Positions 22,090 through 32,501 of a stretch of DNA of 64,000 bases are shown here, piece by piece. This stretch comes from Quercus robur. Taxonomy: Eukaryota; Streptophyta; Magnoliopsida; Fagales; Fagaceae. The stretch lies in the NCBI RefSeq assembly GCF_932294415.1, contig NC_065538.1, positions 12,530,330 to 12,594,329 of the forward strand, in the 5' to 3' direction. Every line of letters starts with the position of its first letter. Positions within the stretch are counted from its first letter, which is position 1. Below the pieces are notes generated by a model. The model was not told where the DNA came from, made no database searches, and saw nothing but the letters and a program-made list of their open reading frames with translations. Made by a program: the position numbers and the translations under genes.

Positions 22090-23501
22090 AATCTGAAATT
22101 TAAAGGTGGTACCGGTTGCGCTGCTGGAGGAGGCTGCTTATGTTGTTGTTGTTTTTGCTGCTGTGAAAACTAGCCGCCGCCGGAGAGGTGGAAACCAGAA
22201 GGGTGTCTGTACATAGGTGGTATGTTGGGAAAGAACCAGAGTGAAGAACAATTACACTATTGGGAGTGATGGAGAAAGTGTCTCTCTCCGGGTCAGCATC
22301 CTCTTTTGTGAGAGGCGAGCCAATAAAAATAAAAGACCAACTCAGGAAGGTTCCTCGAAAAGAAATTTTTTTTTAAAAAAAAAAAAAAAAAAAAAGACCA
22401 TAAGAAAGGAAAATCAATTAAGGAATATATGTACTATCACGCATTCTTAAAGTCGATGGTTTTCTATAAGTACAAGCAATTGTAATGGATGGTATGAATC
22501 AGAATTTTAAGTCTTTATGAGAAAGTTTTACGAAAGAGAAAGTAATTAAATATTTGAAAAAGTCTACAAACTATCATTAGTTACAAAAAGAAATAAGAAA
22601 ATTACAAGTATTTGACATTTTGACTTCATTATAATTAGTTTTCAATGGTTCACATTGGTTAAAATCAAAACCAAAATTCTATTTTTGTTCTTATATTTTA
22701 AGGTTATTGTCAATTTGGTATCTACATTTTGATAGCAATCAATTTGGTTTGTGATGTTTTTAATTTGCAATAACTTGATCTCTACCATCAACTTTATTAA
22801 CAAAAATTGACTACAACTTAAAACTAACATGGACTAAATTGAATACTGCTAAAATATTATAAGCAAATTGATTGTAATGAAAAACGTAAGTACCAAAATC
22901 ATATTTTAGCCTTGATATCAATTGGAAGATGTTTGCCACTTTAGCATCTGTTAAGAAAACAAGAAAAGCAAAACCCACCTAAACCAATAAGCGTAAAAAG
23001 CAAAAGCAAATTCAACCCCCCACCCCCCAACCACCCCCCCGCCCCCCACCCCCAAAAAAAAAAAAAAAAAAAAAAAAAGCACATGTAATGATTCTACTCT
23101 CCTTCCGAAAATTGTGGTTTCACTTTCACTTTCACATTATCAACTTTCCTTTTACTTTTCTGGTCTACTGATTATCAACTTTAGTATTGGGCCTAAGACA
23201 CTGTCTTTTGTCTTTAAATTGGGCCATTCATGGATTTTGTTCCATCCATCAGCTCTGCTCTGCATATTAGCACCATAAATGGGTATGGTTCTTTTTGAAG
23301 CCCACATTAAAGAACAAAAAATTAAAAACTCTAGACCAAAATCAAAATCAACATGAATTTCGGTCCCTCTTTCATCTCTCTCTGTGGAAAGTTATAAAAT
23401 TTAATAATAAACATTATTTTATTGCATTTAATTGATAGTACTAAAATATATATATATATATATATATATATTGTACCCGTTGTAATTGTACCAAACTTTA
23501 T
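22090..23501. other. NOV-like 5' flank and intergenic sequence
   Basis: 22090-22200 (minus) encodes Gln/Pro-rich repeats (CAA/CAG runs) in one frame and could belong to the NOV-like N-terminus. The rest has no supported gene: poly(A) at 22374-22395, a repeat-derived stretch at about 22650-22920, a C-rich then A-rich tract at about 23016-23078, and (TA)n at about 23449-23471. Confidence 0.5.
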
Positions 23502-23695
23502 AAATTAGTGTTAGTTTTTTTTTTTTTTTTAGAGAGTTTCAACCTATGGCGTCCGCTTCTGATGATAACTCTTTATCATCAGACTAAGACACCAATCAGT
23601 TTTTGGTGTAGGCGGAGATTTAATCCCAAATCTCTTATACAACCATCAGAGACTTTACCAGTTGAGCTAACTGGAACCCACAAATTAGCGTTAGT
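23502..23695 (-). mobile_element. tRNA-derived SINE, minus strand, with 14 bp target duplication
   Basis: Body 23516-23681. On the minus strand it starts GTGGGTTCCAGTTAGCTC, has a polymerase III A-box-like TAGCTCAACTGG and a B-box-like GGATTAAATCTCC about 40 bases on, and ends in a poly(A) tail (the T run at 23516-23531). Flanks AAATTAGTGTTAGT (23502-23515) and AAATTAGCGTTAGT (23682-23695) are a target duplication with one mismatch. The A/B boxes and tail define a SINE; no functional tRNA fold is expected. Confidence 0.85.
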
Positions 23696-24686
23696 TTGAT
23701 TAAGATTTTTAACATACATGTTCATGCAATTTCTTTTTTCTTTTTCTTTTTGTAGAGTGTTCATGTAATACCTACTATATATGCAGCCTTTTCTTTTTCT
23801 TTTTCTTTTGTTTGCAATGTTTCACAAAATTTCCTTGGATATTTAGAAATAATGAGTAAATTAAATAATGTAGAAGCTTTTCTTAATTTTAATTTCTTAT
23901 TCTTTATTTTTTTCCCTTTTTTTTTCATCCATACAATTTCTTCTTTTCTTTCTTCCCCCCCCCCCCCTCTTTTTTCTCCTCCACACACGTACCCTTACTC
24001 TTTTCTTTTTTTCCTTCTTTTCTCTTTTTTCCCTACCACTTCCTCCAAACTCCAGAACATACCAGAGCTCTCTTTCTTTCTCTCTTTTTTTTTTCTTCCT
24101 TTCTCTTTTTTCTCTTACTACTTCGTCCAAGCTAGAGAGAATACCAAAGCTCTCTCTTTCTTTCTTTCTCTCTCTCACAAACAAAGATCGCCAGTGGATA
24201 ACTCGTCCTCTCCACCACCACTTGTTCTCCTCTCCACAGTGGCTCAGATAGGTTAGATTTGCTTTTTTTGTTTGTTTGTTTGTTCTGATTTGATTAGTTT
24301 TGAGATTGTGATGTGAGTTTGTGTTTTGATTGTGATTGAGTTTAGAGATGTTTGAGAGAGAAAAAATCTAGAATGGTTGAGTTGTAGTCGTTGTGATTGT
24401 TGAGTAAAATTGAATATTTTAATGGGTGTGTTGAATTTTTTATTCCCATTAATTCTTTTGCTAATGAATAATAGGTCATCAGACCAAGAGAACTACTGTT
24501 CATTAGCAAACAATTTTTTGCTAATGAACAGTGAATTAGAGAGACTACTGGAGCAAGTTTCTGTGGGTTTACTATCCAAATTTGGGGTTTAGAGAGCTTG
24601 TTGTAGATGCTCTTAAGAACCCACGTCTGGATAAAGCATGCATTTTGGTGTTTAAAATACAATTTTTTGAAGGTATAGATGCTCTT
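23696..24686. other. Pyrimidine-rich stretch, no gene recognised
   Basis: 23740-24180 is dominated by CTTT/TTTC runs and a C11-12 tract near 23957. 24181-24250 looks like a spliced leader with a donor-like CAG|ATAG|GTTAGATTT but no coding frame follows. A frame at 24410-24592 has no recognisable product. Confidence 0.5.
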
Positions 24687-25350
24687 AGGGTGTGTTTGTT
24701 TGGAGGTGAAATAGGATGGATGAAAAACTTTGGAAAGAAAATGGGAATGAAAATTTTTTTGGAGTGTGTTTAGTTGGGTGGGAAAGAAGGAAATAAATAA
24801 TGTGACCTAGGTGTTTTCTCCCTAAACCCACTAAAATGTTTTCCCTCCAAAATGGAGAGAAAATTGAAGTGAGAAAATAGGGCTGCTTGATGGACAAAAA
24901 TGTCCATGTGCACTTGCATATATGCAATTTGTCCAATTCCTCTTTCTTTCTTTTTTGTGCTTTCCTGAGCACGTTGCCTCTTTCTTTTTTCTTTTTCTTT
25001 TTTTCTTTCCTCGTCGTTGCCTTTCTTTCTTTTTCTTTTTTTTTTTCTTTTGATTTCCTAGGCTGTGGGTGTGATAGTTTTTTGTTATTTTTTTTTAACT
25101 AGATATGATTTTATTTTTTTGGACATGATTTTTATTTTTTAATAAATTGGGTGATTGATTTTTTTTTTTGGCTGCTTGTCACTTTTTTGTTTTAATTGGC
25201 AATAATTTTTTAACAAGGGTGTATGAGTAAATTTATACAAACTCACTTTTTTCATCCCTCCACTTTTCCACTTCCAACCAAACAAAAATGAAAGAAATTA
25301 AAATATTTTCTATCCTCTCACTTTTCCACCCCTACCAACCTGCACACCCT
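24687..25350. mobile_element. MITE with AGGGTGTG termini, about 660 bp
   Basis: Left end AGGGTGTGTTTGTTTGGAGG and right end (complement) AGGGTGTGCAGGTTGGTAGG form imperfect terminal inverted repeats; inner parts (GGGTGGGAAAGAAGG and its complement) also pair. No coding region. A target duplication was not evident. Confidence 0.6.
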
Positions 25351-25918
25351 GGATCACCCATGTTAATCTTATTAGCAATTCTATAACTATATTCTCATCG
25401 GTTGCATTAATCCTTATTTTCCTTTTCCCCAATCTCTGAAAAAGAAAGCGCAATTTGTTTCATATGGGCATTGAAACAAACGCATATATTGGAAATGGAG
25501 CTAAATGAAGGCATCAACTCGTAAAAATTGACTTTCTTGTACCTCTTCTTGAACCACAAGTCCCCCAAGATCCCATCCATGGTGATCTCTTCTTGGGATT
25601 CATATCCAAAACCGTTTGAGATTTAGGGAAGATGAGCTATTAGAAGTACCTATGGTTGAAGCAGCCCTTGGCGTAACAATTCACTACCCGTGAGTAATTC
25701 TATGGTGGCGAGGACCAGGGCCGACCCTTGGGCAAGGTCCAACAGTCCATTGTCTAGTGCCCCAGTTGAAAATATCTCCAAAAATTTTAAATTAATAATT
25801 TTTTTTTTCTTGAAAAAAACAGGTGTGCTCTCCCATTTCAAGATGGTCTCAAAATTGAATATCAGAAATCTAACTCAATTGAAAATATTATTTTTCACAA
25901 AAATTGTATATATAAATG
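25351..25918. other. Intergenic stretch left of the Copia nest
   Basis: No gene recognised. GAGTAATTCTATGG at 25692 repeats the first 14 bases of the 2551 terminal motif but then diverges. The last five bases AAATG (25914-25918) are the left target duplication of the Copia element. Confidence 0.5.
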
Positions 25919-26206
25919 TGTAAAATTCTAGATCTCTCTCTCTCTCTTTAAATAGAAAACTAAATTTTATTGATTAGAGAAAATGAATACAATTCGATGA
26001 ATATAATTCACTACCACTACTCTTATAAATACATGATCTAAGCAAGCTAAAAACAAAATAACAAACTCCCAAAATTGGAGGGAAAAGCAGTTACAACAAA
26101 TCCTATCTAAATGGTACACGTGTATCTTAGCTAATCAATCCTGCAACTACTTTCTAACTCCCTAATCCATGTGGCATCATCTCCTCGAATGAATGGATGA
26201 ATTGAT
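25919..26206 (-). repeat. 3' LTR of the old Copia element, part 1
   Basis: Matches 40023-40260, with a roughly 40-base segment (about 26136-26176) absent from the other LTR. Interrupted after 26206 by the solo LTR; continues at 27842-28037. Confidence 0.9.
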
Positions 26207-27841
26207 TGTTGGGCTTTGTGGAGCTTAGTTGTGTTTGATCCAGATGACGACCCAACCGGACCTGACCCAAAATGATGTTACGTGGTTTTTTAATGGGAGA
26301 TTTGGCCTGTTTTGTAGCCCATTGTGAATCCTGTGCGCAAGATAGAGAAACCATTGTTTTGGTGATTAGAGTTTTTTGGATGTAGTTTTTGAGTGAGAGA
26401 AAAACTGTACTGCCGCACTTTGTATTTTTCCCTAATAATAGTGACATCCTTGCAACTCTATGAACGTAGACAAATTGCCGAACCACGTAAATATTGTCTT
26501 GTAAAAAATTTTTGGCCCGTTTTGTAGCCCATTGTGAATCCTGTGTACAGGATATAGAAATTGTTGTTTTGGTGATTAGGATTTTCTGGATGTAGTTTTT
26601 GAGTGAAAGAAAAACTGTACTGTCGTACTTTGTATTTTTCCCAGATAATAGTCAAATCCTTGCAATTCTGCGGACATACAAATTGCCGAATCACGTAAAT
26701 ATTGTCTTGTGAAAATTTTTTGGCCCGTTTTGTAGCTCATTGTGAATCCTGTGCGCAGGATATAGAAACCATTTTTTTGGTAATTAAGGTTTTCTGGATG
26801 TAGTTTTTGAGTGAGAGAAAAACTATACTGCCGCACTTTGTATTTTTCCTGATAATAGTGAAATCCCTGCAACTCTGTGGATGTAGGCAAATTGCCAAAC
26901 CACATAAATATTGTTTTGTGAAAAATTTTTGGCCCGTTTTGTAGCCCATTGTAAATCCTGTGCGCAGGATATAGAAACCGTTGTTTTGGTGATTAGGGTT
27001 TTCTGGATGTAGTTTTTGAGTGAGAGAAAAACTATACTGCCTCACTTTGTATTTTTCCCTGATAATAGTGAAATTCCTACAACTCTGTAGACATAGGCAA
27101 ATTGCCGAACCACATAAATATTGTCTTGTGAAAAAATTTTGACCCGTTTTGTAGCCCATTGTGAATCCTATGCGTAGGATATAGAAACCGTTGTTTTGGT
27201 GATTAAGGTTTTCTGGATGTAGTTTTTGAGTGATAGAAAAATTGTACTACCGCACTTCGTATTTTTCCCTGATAATAGTGAAATCCCTACAATTCCATGG
27301 ACGTAGACAAATTGCTAAACCGTGTAAATATTGTCTTGTGAAAAAATTTTGGCCGTTTTGTAGCCCATTGTAAATCCTATGCGCAGGATATAGAAACTGT
27401 TGTTTTGGTGATTTGGGTTTTCTGGGTGTAGTTTTTGAGTGAGAGAAAAACTATACTACCGCACTTTGTATTTTTCCTTGATAATAGTGAAATCCCTATA
27501 ACTCTGTGGACGTAGGCAAATTGCCGAACCACGTAAATCTTGTCTTGTGAAAAAATTTTGGCCCGTTTTGTAGCCCATTGTGAATTTTGTGCGTAGGATA
27601 TAGAAACCGTTGTTTTGGTGATTAAGGTTTTCTAGATGTAGTTTTTGAGTGAGAGAAAAACTGTATTGTCGCACTTTGTATTTTTCCTTGATAATAGTGA
27701 AATCCTTGCAACTTTGTAGACGTAGGCAAATTACCGAACCACATAAATATTGTCTTGTGTGTGTGATTATTTTTTTCTTTGGCATGTGTTTTCTCTATTT
27801 TGTTTCTCACAGGTTTGGGAATTTCGTGTTATTTCCCTACA
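26207..27841. mobile_element. Solo LTR inserted in the Copia LTR, with internal tandem amplification
   Basis: Begins TGTTGGGC and ends CCCTACA, flanked by TTGAT (26202-26206) and CTGAT (27842-27846). The uninterrupted Copia LTR has ACTGATCATAG at this spot, so the target duplication is CTGAT with one later change. No internal domain, primer site or second LTR is present, so this is a solo LTR left by recombination. Its body is mostly seven tandem 209 bp units. Confidence 0.8.
26304..27762. repeat. Seven tandem copies of a 208-210 bp LTR-internal unit
   Basis: GGCC(C/T)GTTTTGTAG(C)CCATTGT recurs at 26304, 26514, 26722, 26931, 27141, 27351 and 27560. Each unit includes a GGATATAGAAAC block, a TTGAGTGAGAGAAAAA block and a CAAATTGCCGAACC block. 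Copies differ at scattered sites. The minus-strand open frames seen here (for example 26737-27159) are repeat artefacts. Confidence 0.93.
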
Positions 27842-28037
27842 CTGATCATAGTAAGGTACTGCTTCAATCAGGTCCATTAATTCTTTGCTAGCCCATCCTG
27901 ATTCTATAGTAACCAATTGATCACTGCTTCTTGCCACAACTGCATCTTGAAGCTTTCCCTGTTACTAAGAACCACCTTGCTTTGCATCTTGTAGCTCTCC
28001 CTGATGTTGAGAACCACCTTGCTTCTTATTTTCAACA
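27842..28037 (-). repeat. 3' LTR of the old Copia element, part 2
   Basis: Matches about 40270-40454 and ends TTTTCAACA on the plus strand, followed by the polypurine tract complement CTCCCCCTC. Confidence 0.9.
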
Positions 28038-28044
28038 CTCCCCC

Positions 28045-28459
28045 TCAAAAGCAAAGCTCTTGCTTCTTGGTTTTGTTTTGTGTACTCAAGATATTGAACA
28101 CTATGAGCAAAAATATTAATGATGCCTAATCTTTTAAGTAGTCTTAGAAAATTGTCAACTCCAAGTACCTTAGTGAAAATGTCTGCTAATTGATTTTTGG
28201 ATGGCACATAGAAAGTTTTAATTGTCCCATCTAGAACCTTATTCCTAACTATATGACAATCTGCCTCAATATGCTTGGACCTCTCATGAAACACTGGATT
28301 AGCAGATATATGCAAGGCAACCTGGTTGTCACAGTATATCAGAGTTGGCTTTTCATGTGAGGTATGTAAATCTTTTAATAAGTATAGAAACCATGTCACT
28401 TCACATGTGGTTGTGACCATAGACCTGTACTCTGCCTCTGCAGAGGATCTTGAGACCAC
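28045..28459 (-). pseudogene. Copia RNase H
   Basis: Minus strand. The frame from 28459 carries the Copia RNase H C-terminal signature: SSAEAEYRSM, then IYCDNQVALHI, NPVFHERSKHIE.DCH and LADIFTK. It continues through the polypurine tract into the LTR. This enzyme removes the RNA strand during reverse transcription. Upstream (28460-28990) the link to reverse transcriptase is present but shifted and stopped; similarity (for example the complement encoding GYCVFLGN) continues in other frames. Confidence 0.9.
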
Positions 28460-28992
28460 ATTTTGCTTCTTTGACCTCCAAGAGACTAAAAAATTTCCTA
28501 GAAATACACAATATCCAGTTAGGGACTTCCTAGTATCAGGGCAACCTGCTCAATCAGCATCACAAAAGGCCTTTAGCTGCAAATCTGACTCCAAAGGAAA
28601 GAATACTCTTTACCCTGGTGTGCCTTTGATGTATTGCAAGATTCTAGTAGCTACCTTCATTTGTGGCACTCTAGGTTGTGACGAAAATTGGTTGAGTCTA
28701 TGTACAGCATATGTAATGTCTAGTCTACTCAAAGTCAAATACATTAATTTCCCTATCAACTTTCTATACTGACCTGCATCTTTAGCAACTATCCATCACC
28801 TTTAGACAACTTCAATCACTATTCCATAGGTGACTTAGTAGATTTGCAACCAATCATTCTTGCTTCCATAAGAACTTTAAGAGCATACTTACTTTGATTT
28901 AGACTAATCCCTTTGTCACTTCTTCCAATTTCCAAACCTAGGAAGTATTTGAGTGAACCAAGATCCTTGATCCCAAATTTCTGGTCCAAAAA

Positions 28993-29628
28993 TTACTTTA
29001 AAGCTGCAACACAATCTGGATCATTACTTGTAACGATCATGTCATCCATATATACCAGCAATGCAGTGAATGAAGATCCATTGGAATGAACAAATAAAGA
29101 GTGATCTGCTTGTGATTGTGTGAACCCGAGCTGCAAAATGGTAGTAGAAAGTTTAGCATTCCACTGCCTAGAAGCTTGTTTTAGGCCATAAAGTGACTTA
29201 ACCAGCTTGTGTTCTAAAGGAGTGGAAGACGAAGACTCCCCCTTACTGTGAAAACTGGGTGGCAAGTCCATATAAACCTCTTCTACAAGATCGCCATGAA
29301 GAAAGACATTATTGATGTCTAGTTGGTGCAGAGGCCAGCCCTTAGCAAATGTAAAAGCAATCAAAACTCTAACTGAAACTATCTTGGCAACAGGAGAGAA
29401 GGTTTCCAAAAAATCAAGACCTTCACTTTGGGTATAGCTCTTTGCCACTAACCTTGCCTTATATCTCTCCACAGTCCCATTAGGATTGAGCTTCACTTTG
29501 TATACCCATTTACAACCAATAGGTCTTTTACTAGGGGGTAGAGGAGTAAGAACCCAAGTGTGAGTCTTTTCTATGGCCTGAATCTCTTTATCCATGGCCT
29601 CTCTCCAAAGAGGATCTTTAACCGCCTA
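28993..29628 (-). pseudogene. Copia reverse transcriptase
   Basis: Minus strand. From about 29595: [56 protein letters not shown] and the catalytic YMDDM box near 29050. The sequence follows Copia reverse transcriptase closely. The frame ends at a stop near 28993 and resumes shifted, so the enzyme is broken. Confidence 0.92.
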
Positions 29629-31286
29629 TTAGAAATGCTCAGCTTCTTGATGACAAGTACTAATAGTCATAAGGTAAGATTGGTATTGAGGTTCCAAATG
29701 GGAGTATGTCAAGTAGTTTGCAATATCATAAGGTGAACCTGGAGCATGAGAGGCTACAACTAAAGCTAGAGATGCGGTAGAGGAATTGCAAGCATAGTCT
29801 TGCAGGTATACAGGTGCTTTGTTAGTCCTGATGGATTTTTTGACTAGTGGAGGTGCTACAATAGGTAAGGTAGGATTTGTGGGGATAGAAATAGGAGAAT
29901 CAGTGAGTATAGCTAGAGCAGATGGCAAAGAGTCAGGACTAGGACACTCTGAAGGAAGGGAAGATGATAAAGGAGGATGTACCAATGTATCACAACTATT
30001 AGAAGAATCAACATGAATTTCTAGAATGCTTATTGGAGTAACAAAAGTGTCTAACAAACCATCAAAAGTAGGAGTATCAACCTCAAAAACAAACGGATTT
30101 GAAAAATCACAAAGTAGTAGTGGCAAAAGGAAAAATATTTTCATAGAAATGAACATCTCTAGAAATAAAAACAGTGTTGGTAGAAAAATCCAAAACTTTG
30201 TAACCTTTAATTCCAAAAGGATAGCCCAGGAAAACACACTTCTTTGCTCTTGGAGCAAACTTAGACCTGCTATGAGAAAGAGTAGAAGCATAACATAGGC
30301 ATCCAAAAATCTTTAAGTGAGAATAACTTGGAACATGACCAAAGAGAATATCAAAAGGAGTTTTATGAGATAAATTTGAAGATGGTATTCTATTAATCAA
30401 ATACACTGCAGTAAGAATGCAATGCCCCCAAAAAATGTAAAGGCAAATTAGATTGAAACTTGAGAGCTCTTGCTACATTCAAGATATGTTGATGTTTTCT
30501 CTCCACAATAGAATTTTGTTGAGGGGTTTCCAAAACAACTGAGTTGATGCAAGATACTACTTTGAGCAAAAACATTTGTCATGATAAACTCAATTCCATT
30601 GTTGGTTCTAATGCATTTTACTTTTCTTGAAAATTGTGTTTCAACCATGGTACAGAACTATTCTAAGGTGTGTTGTGTTTGAGACTTATGTTTTAACAAG
30701 CAAACCCAAGTGCACCTTGAACAATCATCCACAATGGTCAAAAAATACCTGCAACCATCAATGGTGGAAACAGAAAAGGGACCCCACAAATCACAATGAA
30801 TTAAATCAAAACATTCACTTGAAATATGAGAGCTAGCATTGAAAGGCAGGCTTTTCTATTTAGCTAAAGGACAGATATCACAATGAAACACTTTATTAGA
30901 AAGGAGGTACATTATTGTTTTTCATCAAAGCTAACTTGGAATTTGACAAGTGCTCCAATCGATAATGCCAAATATGTGGCTAAACATTATTAACAGAAAT
31001 AACTATAGAAAAACAAGTTGAGGTTGAGGTACTCTCTTCAAGCTGGTAAAGACCATTGTACTCTCTATCCAGACCAATTGTGCTCCAGTGAGCAAGGTCC
31101 TAGATAAAGCAAAGATTTCCAAAGAATATGAGACAACAAATGATTGATTTTGCTAATTGACTAACATAAAGAAGGTTGAAGCTAAATGAAGAAACGCATA
31201 GAACATTATAAAGAATAAGGTTTTTTGATATTTGAATAGTCCCAATATGTGTAACTAAAGCAGTTTCACCATTAGGAAGATTGACA
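29629..31286 (-). pseudogene. Copia integrase and linker region, frameshifted
   Basis: Minus strand. 30648-30870 encodes the GAG-pre-integrase to integrase-core region (LIHCDLWGPF at about 30800); 30448-30648 the core with KCIRTNNGIEF; 30107-30406 the late integrase part ([33 protein letters not shown]). 29629-30100 is the Ser/Pro-rich linker before reverse transcriptase. At least two frameshifts separate these pieces. The MITE insertion interrupts the element just upstream, at 31289/31290. Confidence 0.88.
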
Positions 31287-31393
31287 TAAGAGCAATTACA
31301 TCAACTTGGGCATAATTGTGCAAAATGGAAAAAGTGGCTAATTTTACACAATTTGAGCAAAAAAACACCCACATCAGTTTGTGCATAATTGTG

Positions 31394-32501
31394 TGAAAGT
31401 TCAAATATGTGTATAAACACTCTTGAACGTTTAGACCCCCAAATTACAACTTAACCAATTCAAGCAATATGTCAAACAACTAGTGTGCGGAAACTTAACA
31501 TATGCTATAATATGAAATTGGTTAAAAACTATCTAAGCCAAAACAGAATAAAATCCACAGCAGATAATATAAAGGCAAAGATAGAGAGGAAGGAAGATGC
31601 ACACACAAAGACAACACGCGATGTGTTATCGAAGAGGAAACTGAAGCCCTCGGCGTAAAACCTCTCCGCCGCCCTCCAAGCGGTAAACAATCCACTAGAA
31701 AATACAGTTGGGATACAAGGACAGCAATAGACCCTCCAAGCCTAATCTACCCAGTGCACCTAAGCCCTCCAAGCTTCTTGCTCCAACGAGGTTGCGCTGA
31801 ACCTTTTTCTTTTCTAGCTTCCCGGATTCCGCTACTAGACCGTAGCATCAACCAATGAAGATTGGTTCCTTCCTAACTGCTTCCCAGAAATCCAAACAAC
31901 TGTCTCACAGTGATGATGATGGTGAGAACCAGGTTTGGTATAATGCCTCTCAAGGTTTTGACAATATAGAGGAAGAGAGATGAGGAATTTGAAGAGACTC
32001 TAAGGTATAGATTGTGGGTGAAACAATCTGGTTTTTCTTTAGGGTTTCTCTCTCAAAATTCTCTCTGGAAGCTCTCTTTCAATCGTGGGTAAAAGGGGTA
32101 TTTATACTAGAGTGGGAGAGGAATGTGAAACGTCAGGTTTTACAAAACAGGGGTGGCTCACGGCTTGACCTCGCGGCTTGACTAAGTCGCGAGATCCAGT
32201 CGCGAGTTAACCGTATGGCCAGTTGTCCTGTTTTGTCCTGTAGTGCTCCAGCTAGCATGACTGTTCATCTTCCAGCATGCTTGGCACGTGTGCTGCTTCT
32301 GGCGGCTTGCAGCCGCGAGTCACCCGCGAGTCCCAACCGCGAGTCTCTGTTTTCTTGCACACTCTTGAGCAATCTTCACTCTATCTCACTCACTACCCTT
32401 ACAACAAACCCACCTAAATACAGGGTTACTAAATGCTGAATTACAAGCAAATTTGGCACGGAATAAAGCCAATTAGATGGTTGAATAAATTCAACCTTAC
32501 A
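31394..32501 (-). repeat. 3' LTR of the gag-only element
   Basis: Counterpart of 36778-37884. Carries a minus-strand TATA box (TATAAATA, plus-strand complement near 32098) and a cluster of TCGCGAGT/GCGGCTTG words at about 32158-32345. Confidence 0.92.

Noticed and set aside
23579..23681. tRNA-like sequence with A and B boxes
   Set aside because: It ends in poly(A), has a target duplication and cannot fold as a tRNA; it is a SINE.
26304..27762. Regularly spaced repeats resembling a CRISPR array
   Set aside because: Units are 209 bp, contiguous without spacers, in a plant LTR.
26154..27785. Overlapping minus-strand frames encoding repeated GYKTGQ...FTRQYL peptides
   Set aside because: They are produced by the 209 bp tandem repeats inside a solo LTR; the unit lengths 208-210 shift frame between copies.
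32215..32439. Identical 74-codon plus-strand frames at 32215 and 37598
   Set aside because: They are the same antisense stretch in the two LTRs of the gag-only element.
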